Shown here: positions 7,257-13,309 of the stretch, piece by piece
Position numbering within the stretch: position 1 is the first letter of the stretch
How the letters are laid out: each line of letters starts with the position of its first letter
Assembly (NCBI GenBank): GCA_964432925.1
Contig: CAYSPM010000059.1
Coordinates: 1 to 15,126 of the forward strand
Reading direction: 5' to 3'
From: CAYNTC01 sp964432925
GTDB taxonomy: Bacteria > Planctomycetota > Phycisphaerae > Sedimentisphaerales > Anaerobacaceae
Length of the DNA: 15,126 nucleotides
The notes under the pieces: generated by a model
Databases searched by the model: none
What the model was told of the DNA's origin: nothing
What the model saw: the letters and a program-made list of their open reading frames with translations, nothing else
Translations under genes and position numbers: made by a program

Positions 7257-7640
7257 ATGAAACGGTTAGTTCTAAGCATAACGATCGTCGTACTATTCCT
7301 CGTGCTTCTGTTCATGCTGTGTCAACAGGCTGGCTGGGCGGCTGATTTAAGTTGTGGTGAAGGTTACGTTTACCTCGCTGAGGAGCCGAATGAACCAAAC
7401 GAGCCCGAACCTGAGGTCTTCAGGTTTTGCTGTACGGCGATAAACCAGGCTGAGGAACCTAACGAACCTAACGAGCCAGAGCCCGAGGTTTTCAGCTTTT
7501 GCCACATGGTTATAAGCGAAGGCGAGGAACCTAATGAGCCCAATGAGCCTGAGCCTGAGGTTTGTGGCTTTTGCTACATGGTGATAAGCCAAGGCGAAGA
7601 ACCAAATGAGCCCAACGAGCCGGAGCCAGAAAGCATGTAG
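7257..7640 (+). CDS. small secreted Glu/Pro/Asn repeat protein
   Basis: A 127-residue protein; I know no named family for it. ATG 7257 is preferred over the in-frame ATG at 7245 because GGAG (7247-7250) lies six bases before it. Residues 1-28 form a signal peptide: MKR, then a long hydrophobic run (LVLSITIVVLFLVLLFML), with a possible cleavage after AGWA; the Cys at 22 is not in a good lipobox. After a short linker come three 24-residue repeats and a partial fourth (from residue 41), each opening (A/G)EEPNEPNEPEPE and continuing V-x-x-F-C-x-x-x-I-x-x. The acidic, proline-rich part should be extended; the single Cys after Phe recurs in units 1-3 and could be a crosslink or metal site. It starts 66 bases after the second pseudopilin gene with no promoter visible between, so cotranscription is likely. 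Role unknown, probably envelope. Confidence 0.75.
   Translation: MKRLVLSITIVVLFLVLLFMLCQQAGWAADLSCGEGYVYLAEEPNEPNEPEPEVFRFCCTAINQAEEPNEPNEPEPEVFSFCHMVISEGEEPNEPNEPEPEVCGFCYMVISQGEEPNEPNEPEPESM
7377..7637 (+). repeat. 72-bp coding repeat, three and a half copies
   Basis: Units at 7377-7448, 7449-7520 and 7521-7592, with a partial unit at 7593-7637. In the 12-codon EEPNEPNEPEPE block all four copies encode the same peptide, yet 11 of the 12 codons differ synonymously in at least one copy. The copies are therefore old enough to have drifted in DNA while the peptide was kept. Confidence 0.85.
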
Positions 7641-7660
7641 TTAAAAGGGTGATGGACTGT

Positions 7661-7683
7661 CGGGGACAACGGCCCGTGTTTTT
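7661..7683 (+). terminator. weak possible terminator after the repeat protein
   Basis: CGGG (7661-7664) pairs with CCCG (7673-7676) around an 8-base loop, then TG and five T. The stem has only four GC pairs, so this is marginal. It sits just before the assembly gap. Confidence 0.3.
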
Positions 7684-7689
7684 CTCTGG

Positions 7690-7789
7690 NNNNNNNNNNN
7701 NNNNNNNNNNNNNNNNNNNNNNNNNNNNNNNNNNNNNNNNNNNNNNNNNNNNNNNNNNNNNNNNNNNNNNNNNNNNNNNNNNNNNNNNN
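7690..7789. other. assembly gap of exactly 100 N
   Basis: One hundred N in a row, the usual scaffolding placeholder for a gap of unknown length. The two sides are joined by scaffolding only, so the closeness of the repeat protein and carB, and the absence of carA, cannot be trusted. Confidence 0.97.
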
Positions 7790-7790
7790 A

Positions 7791-10700
7791 ATGCCAAAGC
7801 GAACGGATATAAAAAAGGTGATGATCATTGGGTCAGGGCCAATCATTATTGGCCAGGCGTGCGAGTTTGACTATTCAGGTACTCAAGCATGTAAGGCACT
7901 TCGCAAACTAGGCTACGAGATTGTGCTGGTCAATTCTAATCCAGCTACCATCATGACCGACCCTGGAACGGCGGATGTGACGTATATTGAGCCGCTCGAT
8001 TTGCAGACGATGATTAAAATCGTCGAAAAAGAGCGGCCGGATGCAATATTGCCCAACCTCGGTGGACAGAGCGGCCTTAATCTTTCCTCTGAACTCGCAC
8101 GCGCAGGTGTGCTGAAAAAATACGGTGTTAAAGTCATTGGTGTGGAGGTTGACGCTATCGAGCGAGGCGAGGACCGCGTTATATTCAAAGACACCATGAA
8201 CAAGCTCGGGATCGATATGCCCAGAAGTAAGGCGGCATTCAACGTTGAAGAGGCTGAGAGAATAGCCGAAGACCTCGGCTATCCTGTTGTTATTCGACCT
8301 GCCTATACACTCGGCGGTACGGGCGGCGGTGCAGTGTTCAACGTTGAGGAGCTGCGTACGGTTGCCAGCCGGGGCCTGTCCGCAAGCTTGGTGGGACAGA
8401 TTCTTGTGGAAGAATCTGTGCTCGGATGGGAGGAGCTGGAGCTGGAGGTTGTTCGAGACGCTAAGGGGCAAAAGATTACTGTGTGCTTTATTGAAAATGT
8501 GGACCCTATGGGTGTGCACACTGGAGATTCGTATTGCACGGCTCCCATGCTCACAATAGCCCCGGAACTGCAAAGACAGCTTCAAAAATACTCATACGAC
8601 ATCGTCGATGCCATTGAAGTTATAGGCGGCACTAATATCCAATTTGCGCACGACCCTGAGACGGGGCGCGTTGTTGTAATCGAGATTAATCCAAGAACAT
8701 CGCGCTCATCAGCGCTCGCCTCAAAGGCGACAGGATTTCCAATTGCCTTTGTATCCTCACTGCTTGCAGGAGGACTTACTCTGGATGAGATACCCTACTG
8801 GCGGGACGGGACACTCGATAAATACACACCCTCGGGAGACTATGTAGTTGTGAAATTCTCCAGGTGGGCCTTTGAAAAGTTCAAAGACGTCGAGGACAAG
8901 CTGGGGACGCAAATGCGAGCTGTGGGCGAGGTGATGAGTATAGGTAAAAACTACAAGGAGGCTTTTCAAAAGTCGATTCGCTCATTGGAAATCAGCAGAT
9001 CCGGTCTGGGTTTTGCCAAGAATTTCAACAAGCTTTCGCTGGATGAGCTGATGCAACGTCTGACATGGCCTTCAAGTGAACGCCAATTCCTTATGTATGA
9101 GGCGCTGCGCAAGGGCGCTAGCGTACAGAGTCTTTATGATAAGACGCGCATCAAACACTACTTCATCGAGCAGATGTCTGAACTTGTCGCGCTAGAACAG
9201 GAGCTTCTAAAGTATAAGGGCAAAATGCCTCCTGATAAGCTTCTGATCCAAGCTAAAAAAGATGGCTTTGCTGATAAGTATCTCTCTAAATTGCTTGGTG
9301 TTCCGGAGGCTAAAGTACGCAAGCAGCGCAGCTCTCTTGGAGTCGTCGAAGGCTGGGAGCCCGTTCCGGTTAGCGGCGTAGAAAATGCGGCTTACTATTT
9401 CTCGACATACAATGCGCCCGACATTGTCCAGACAAGTAAAAGGCGCAAAATAATGGTTCTCGGCGGTGGACCCAACCGTATCGGCCAGGGAATTGAATTC
9501 GACTATTGCTGTGTTCATGCGGCCTTTACACTTCGTGACGAGGGATACGAATCGATAATGGTGAACTGTAATCCTGAGACCGTTTCAACCGATTACGATA
9601 CATCGGATAAACTATATTTTGAACCACTGACTGTAGAAGATGTTCTAAGTATCTACGAAAAGGAAAGGCCTGAGGGTGTTATAGTTCAATTTGGTGGCCA
9701 GACGCCGCTTAATATCGCTAATGAACTGGCTGAGGCAGGTGTTAAAATAATCGGTACGTCGCCGGAGACGATAGATTTAGCGGAAGACCGCGACCGCTTC
9801 CGCGAGATGATGCGAAAGCTCGGTATTCCTCAGCCTGAATCCGGCATGGCCAGTAGTGAAGCGGAGGCTCTTACAATCGCACAGCGCATCGGTTATCCGC
9901 TTATGGTCAGACCCTCTTATGTCCTCGGCGGACGCGCCATGGAGATTGTTCACGATGAAGAAATGTTGAAACATTATGTAGCTGCAGCGGTAGAGGTTTC
10001 TCCTGAAAGGCCCATTCTTATAGACAAGTTCTTAGAAAATGCTATTGAGGCTGAAGCTGATGCGATAGCCGATGGTACCGATGCCTTTGTTCCCGCTGTT
10101 ATGGAACATATTGAGCTGGCTGGTATACACTCCGGTGACTCGGCCTGCGTTATTCCCCCTGTGAGCATACCGAAGAGACACATAGACACGATTCGTGAGT
10201 TTACGAGAAAGATCGCAATAGAACTGGATGTTGTGGGTTTGATGAATATTCAGTATGCGATAGCAAACGACACGGTCTACGTTCTTGAGGCCAACCCGCG
10301 GGCTTCACGGACAGTGCCTCTGGTCTCAAAAGTATGTAATGTCTCTATGGCCCGGCTTGCAACACAGCTTATGTTGGGCAAGAAGCTGTCTGATCTGAAT
10401 ATCAGGCAGCGGTCGATTCCTCACTTTGGCGTCAAGGAAGCTGTATTTCCATTCAATATGTTTCCCGAGGTAGACCCCCTTCTGGGACCGGAAATGCGAT
10501 CGACCGGAGAGGTGCTGGGGCTGGCTGATTCATTCGGTCTGGCTTTCTTCAAATCCCAACAAGCAGCAAAACAAAACCTGCCCTTGCAAGGAACGGTGCT
10601 AATTACTGTGAGTGATCGCGATAAAAACCCTACATTACAGGTGGCACGTGAATTCAGCCAACTTGGTTTTCAGATTAGGGCAACTGAGGGAACCCATCGA

Positions 10701-10991
10701 TTGCTCAAGAGCAATGGTATCGAAGCCGAACTTATTCACAAGATGCATGAGGGACGCCCAAACATTATAGATGCAATAACGAACGGTGAGATTCAGCTTA
10801 TAGTTAACACTCCCGCTGGCAAGTTAAGTAAATACGATGATTCGTATATCCGCAAGGCAGCAGTTAAACACAAGATTCCTTATATCACAACGACCGCTGC
10901 AGCAGCGGCGGCAGTGAAAGGGATTGCTGCTAGTCGAAATAAAGAAGCACAGGTACAATCACTACAGGAATATCATGCCGGTATCAAGTGA
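7791..10991 (+). CDS. carB: carbamoyl phosphate synthase large subunit
   Basis: Makes carbamoyl phosphate for pyrimidine and arginine synthesis from bicarbonate, ammonia (delivered by the CarA subunit from glutamine) and two ATP. At 1066 residues it is full length. Two ATP-grasp halves are seen: the first opens with IGSGPIIIGQACEFDYSG (from about 13) and has the glycine-rich LGGTGGGAVFN; the second opens with MVLGGGPNRIGQGIEFDY (from 555) and has VRPSYVLGGRAMEIV. The halves are joined by the helical oligomerisation region (about 400-550). The MGS-like allosteric domain starts near residue 934 (GTVLITVSDRDK) and ends with ITTTAAAAAAVKGI. The ATG is the second base after the N gap, so the start fits the family (MPKRTDIKKV) but its ribosome binding site is hidden. 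It ends 3 bases from the stop of the convergent minus-strand gene. Confidence 0.97.
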   Translation: MPKRTDIKKVMIIGSGPIIIGQACEFDYSGTQACKALRKLGYEIVLVNSNPATIMTDPGTADVTYIEPLDLQTMIKIVEKERPDAILPNLGGQSGLNLSSELARAGVLKKYGVKVIGVEVDAIERGEDRVIFKDTMNKLGIDMPRSKAAFNVEEAERIAEDLGYPVVIRPAYTLGGTGGGAVFNVEELRTVASRGLSASLVGQILVEESVLGWEELELEVVRDAKGQKITVCFIENVDPMGVHTGDSYCTAPMLTIAPELQRQLQKYSYDIVDAIEVIGGTNIQFAHDPETGRVVVIEINPRTSRSSALASKATGFPIAFVSSLLAGGLTLDEIPYWRDGTLDKYTPSGDYVVVKFSRWAFEKFKDVEDKLGTQMRAVGEVMSIGKNYKEAFQKSIRSLEISRSGLGFAKNFNKLSLDELMQRLTWPSSERQFLMYEALRKGASVQSLYDKTRIKHYFIEQMSELVALEQELLKYKGKMPPDKLLIQAKKDGFADKYLSKLLGVPEAKVRKQRSSLGVVEGWEPVPVSGVENAAYYFSTYNAPDIVQTSKRRKIMVLGGGPNRIGQGIEFDYCCVHAAFTLRDEGYESIMVNCNPETVSTDYDTSDKLYFEPLTVEDVLSIYEKERPEGVIVQFGGQTPLNIANELAEAGVKIIGTSPETIDLAEDRDRFREMMRKLGIPQPESGMASSEAEALTIAQRIGYPLMVRPSYVLGGRAMEIVHDEEMLKHYVAAAVEVSPERPILIDKFLENAIEAEADAIADGTDAFVPAVMEHIELAGIHSGDSACVIPPVSIPKRHIDTIREFTRKIAIELDVVGLMNIQYAIANDTVYVLEANPRASRTVPLVSKVCNVSMARLATQLMLGKKLSDLNIRQRSIPHFGVKEAVFPFNMFPEVDPLLGPEMRSTGEVLGLADSFGLAFFKSQQAAKQNLPLQGTVLITVSDRDKNPTLQVAREFSQLGFQIRATEGTHRLLKSNGIEAELIHKMHEGRPNIIDAITNGEIQLIVNTPAGKLSKYDDSYIRKAAVKHKIPYITTTAAAAAAVKGIAASRNKEAQVQSLQEYHAGIK

Positions 10992-10994
10992 AGA

Positions 10995-11213
10995 TTACAG
11001 TTTCACCTTGAGACAGTCATCCATAAAGCAACAGTCGATGTATGGACATTGTCCACCTGACCTTCCATAGCAGGGCACATTACCCTCAGCCATTTGAATG
11101 GCATGAACAAGGTCAACCTTTTTCATTTTTCCGGGCGTTATACCGAATCCTCTTGCTTTAATCCGAATCTGTTGCATATTAAGGCATCTATTTTTAAGCT
11201 CTTTCGTCGGCAT
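10995..11213 (-). CDS. small SAP/Rho-N-like cysteine-rich protein
   Basis: A 72-residue protein. Residues 13-43 (MQQIRIKARGFGITPGKMKK, then VDLVHAIQMAEG) look like a SAP or Rho N-terminal helix-turn-helix motif, which often binds nucleic acid. The tail has C48, C56, C61, C62 and C67 in the order VPCYG, GQCPYIDCC, DDCLK, a pattern I recall from short SAP-domain proteins of anaerobes (form xPCFG...C...DCLW..DCLK). The tail could bind a metal. The ribosome binding site AAGGAA lies at 11221-11226, seven bases before the start, a good distance, and supports the start at 11213. It converges on carB with only three bases between stops, leaving no room for a terminator. Function unknown. Confidence 0.72.
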   Translation of the reverse strand: MPTKELKNRCLNMQQIRIKARGFGITPGKMKKVDLVHAIQMAEGNVPCYGRSGGQCPYIDCCFMDDCLKVKL

Positions 11214-11454
11214 ATTTCATTTCCTTTCAGTTATACCCGCATTAGTCTTGGCCAATGGGTCCGCATGGCCTGACAGTTTCAAGCTCAGCCACCATCCAGT
11301 GCGGGGCGACGGATGATATAATTTAAAATTACCGAGATCAGCACGACTGAAAGTGTGCTGTGCGTAACCCATATATTTTCGATCATTTTGGCTTTAAACC
11401 ATGAGAAAAATAGTGAAAATTTTGAATTTTCGGCATCTTAATATAGATTTACGA

Positions 11455-11634
11455 CAATTTATAACTCAAACTGACCGAATTTTAATTGAAAACAACGTAA
11501 GTACCTATTTGACAACAATATATTGCACTTTGTCATTCCCGTGAAAACGGGAATCCAATTTGCTGAAAACTTTAATGGATTCCCGTTTTCACGGGAATGA
11601 CACAAAAAATCGGTCAGTTTGAGTTTATAAGTTG
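11455..11634. mobile_element. nested inverted-repeat (MITE-like) element
   Basis: Outer arms 11455-11478 and 11610-11634 pair at 24 positions (one bulged T at 11626, one G-T pair), including a perfect 16-bp core, AACTCAAACTGACCGA. The enclosed 131 bases carry no ORF and a second, perfect 27-bp inverted repeat. Terminal inverted repeats around a short non-coding core are what defines a MITE. No clear target duplication is seen at the edges, and no transposase is in the window. Confidence 0.55.
11531..11602. repeat. perfect 27-bp inverted repeat of dRS3-like hairpins
   Basis: Arms 11531-11557 and 11576-11602 are exact reverse complements around an 18-base spacer. Each arm is itself a hairpin: ATTCCCGT, a four-base loop (GAAA on the left, TTTC on the right), then ACGGGAAT. 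Each fits ATTCCC-N8-GGGAAT, the consensus of the neisserial dRS3 repeat; similar hairpins occur as dispersed intergenic repeats in other bacteria. A 27-bp stem would be extremely stable in RNA and could act as a bidirectional terminator, though T-runs are short. Confidence 0.85.
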
Positions 11635-11654
11635 ATTCTGTGCAAAGATATTTA

Positions 11655-11777
11655 TCCTATATTGCTTCGTAAGGTAACATGACGTTTATACCGCTAACTA
11701 GCGGTAATATAGGACTTATAAAATCATGTGAATGAGCCCTGTTAGTCCTTGGCAGGTCAAATGATGAGTGTCATTTG
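11655..11777. repeat. cluster of four short inverted repeats
   Basis: TCCTATATT (11655-11663) with AATATAGGA (11706-11714); inside it TACCGCTA (11689-11696) with TAGCGGTA (11699-11706), only two bases apart; AGGACT (11711-11716) with AGTCCT (11744-11749); and CAAATGA (11758-11764) with TCATTTG (11771-11777). The TACCGCTA palindrome looks like a protein-binding site more than a hairpin. Some pairings exclude each other. Confidence 0.45.
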
Positions 11778-11862
11778 GGAAGTACCAGATTGTCAGAAAG
11801 CGATATACGCATTTTTGTTCAAGTGACGAATTCTTTGATATATTCTATTACTACAGCGCCAC

Positions 11863-12504
11863 ATGGTTATGAATTATCCTGGATACAACAACGTAAATTC
11901 TCGATTTCAATACCCAAAGCTCGCAATTTCTGCCGCTATCGCTATTGCTACGGCAGGACCCAGGCAGGGCTTTGCCGAAAGCAAGCTCGTCGTTGCAAAT
12001 TTGGCAGAAGCCCTCGGACAAATTTCACTACAGACAGCGGAGGAGAACGAGCGCCTAAATGCCGAGATGGCTAACAACTACGCAATTCGCGCAGCCGATG
12101 CTATGCTCAAATTGGCAGAGAGTCACAACACTGCGTTTGACCTATCGCTGGCCCAAGGAGCCCTCGTTGCTGCAACACGGGCCAGAGGCATGGAGATTCA
12201 GATTATATCCAGCCGGATTTTAGCTTATCTGGCCAGTCCCGAGGCTCAGCGGGCTATTGCAGCTATGGCACTTGATAGTGCAAATGACCTCGAAACGCGC
12301 ATATTGGCTTTTGAGTCGCTTGCCGTCTCAGCCAAGTTAAATACCAATATACTGCCCGAAGCAATGATAGATGCAATTTACGCCATTATCAGTTCTGATC
12401 AGACCGAGCGGGACCTTCGTCTAGCTGCAAGCACTGCTTATGGCGCATTGAACCTACCCAGCCGAAAAGTTAAAGACCTCATCCTCGACCAGGCCAAGAG
12501 TTAA
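11863..12504 (+). CDS. HEAT-like repeat protein, possibly 5'-truncated
   Basis: A 213-residue, Ala/Leu-rich, all-helical sequence. Helix pairs such as KLAISAAIAIATAGP (19-33), SSRILAYLASPEAQRAIAAM, TRILAFESLAVSAKLN and LRLAASTAYGALNLPS have the spacing of HEAT/armadillo-type repeats, which serve protein-protein contacts. The C-terminal half resembles, from memory, the end of larger HEAT-repeat proteins of planctomycetes, in which this part is preceded by several more repeats; here those are missing. There is no signal peptide, no ribosome binding site before ATG 11863 (or 11869), and the palindrome island lies just upstream. It may thus be the 3' remnant of a larger gene, or a short gene with a weak start. 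The frame itself is open and its composition is coding-like. Confidence 0.5.
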   Translation: MVMNYPGYNNVNSRFQYPKLAISAAIAIATAGPRQGFAESKLVVANLAEALGQISLQTAEENERLNAEMANNYAIRAADAMLKLAESHNTAFDLSLAQGALVAATRARGMEIQIISSRILAYLASPEAQRAIAAMALDSANDLETRILAFESLAVSAKLNTNILPEAMIDAIYAIISSDQTERDLRLAASTAYGALNLPSRKVKDLILDQAKS

Positions 12505-12705
12505 GGTGACAGTGCAAATAAACTTAAACTCGTGTGTGCTTCGTTCATTATTTTCGTACTGTTACCATTTATCACGAACTACTGTAGATGATGAGAGCCT
12601 TACATGCTTGGCCATCTCCGGATTTTTAAGAGTCTATAGCGATATTAATAGCCGACCTATCTGATTTAAGGATTAACTATAGGGCAGAGGGGTGTAATAA
12701 TCTTA

Positions 12706-13305
12706 CTAAGGAAGATGGGTCTCGGCGCTTTCATGTTCGGCTGGTTTAGTATCGAGCTGTTGCTTAGAATTCACACCTTTTAGCAGCTTACCGATGGCTT
12801 GTTCAGTGGTTACCTCGTTTTTCTGTGTCGATACAAACGAGTGGACTAAATCACACCACCAGCAGACGTATGAAATGTTTGACTGCTGGTACTGTTTGTT
12901 GAATCCGACTTTGCCCACGAGTGGGTTTGCAGAAAGAGGCGTGACCGCAATTATAAAGATCAAGAAACTGAAAATCAGGAATCCACCTAAAAAGCCCAGA
13001 AAACCTGCGAAGAGGATATCGAAGAGTTTGGGGAACGAAACGCTGAATTGGCTTGTGAGAAATATATACGATATGCCGTGCAGAATTAAAAAGCATCCTA
13101 CTGCTATGGCTAAAATGGTAAGGGCCAAACCGTATGATGTGTCACTGGCCCCTGGGATGATCTCTGTTGCTAAAGGTGTCAGAAAAATAGCTGCATAGAC
13201 CGAGACGACAATGTTGAACAACATAGTCCAAGTCTCATAGAAGCCCATCTTAAGAGCATACCAGGCACAAAATCCACCAGCTAATACACTTAGCCAGAAT
13301 ATCAT
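12706..13305 (-). CDS. CvpA-like inner membrane protein
   Basis: A 199-residue protein with four hydrophobic segments (about 1-20, 25-46, 58-84 and 96-122) followed by a hydrophilic tail with Cys/Trp-rich YVCWWCDLVHSF (146-157). Size, topology and the Gly/Phe-rich fourth helix (FAGFLGFLGGFLIF) fit the CvpA (colicin V production) family, whose molecular function is poorly defined. The call is by topology, with only loose sequence match. AGGA at the end of the upstream ATPase gene (GGA of its last codon runs into its TAG) lies seven bases before this ATG, and the genes are separated by four bases, so translation is coupled. The partner suggests an envelope-assembly role. Confidence 0.6.
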   Translation of the reverse strand: MIFWLSVLAGGFCAWYALKMGFYETWTMLFNIVVSVYAAIFLTPLATEIIPGASDTSYGLALTILAIAVGCFLILHGISYIFLTSQFSVSFPKLFDILFAGFLGFLGGFLIFSFLIFIIAVTPLSANPLVGKVGFNKQYQQSNISYVCWWCDLVHSFVSTQKNEVTTEQAIGKLLKGVNSKQQLDTKPAEHESAETHLP

Positions 13306-13309
13306 AAGA

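Larger units (their letters stand above)
11214..11862. other. gene-free AT-rich repeat island
   Basis: These 649 bases hold no believable ORF. From 11214 to about 11450 there is the upstream region of the minus-strand SAP-like gene, with a short palindrome GAAAATT-TTG-AATTTTC (11415-11431). Then come the nested inverted-repeat element (11455-11634) and a cluster of short palindromes (11655-11777). The last 85 bases before the HEAT-like ORF have no clear ribosome binding site or promoter. Confidence 0.6.

Noticed and set aside
7311..7325. Lipoprotein lipobox in the repeat protein (FMLC)
   Set aside because: The residue before Cys is Leu rather than Gly, Ala or Ser, so cleavage by signal peptidase II is unlikely.
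7377..7637. Regular 72-bp repeats as a CRISPR array
   Set aside because: Repeats are contiguous coding units without unique spacers and vary at synonymous sites.
7531..7870. ORFs running through the N gap
   Set aside because: They exist only because N codons are read as open; no real sequence supports them.
7908..8585. 225-residue minus-strand ORF inside carB
   Set aside because: Long, but fully antisense to conserved ATP-grasp sequence; a codon-bias shadow.
11509..11514. TTGACA as a perfect -35 box
   Set aside because: No -10 hexamer lies 15-19 bases downstream, where the 27-bp inverted repeat begins.
11655..11716. Integron attC site
   Set aside because: Paired arms are present, but the RYYYAAC and GTTRRRY core sites are missing and no integrase or cassette array is seen.
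12505..12705. Search for a bidirectional terminator between convergent genes
   Set aside because: No stem of useful length with a T-run was found on either strand.
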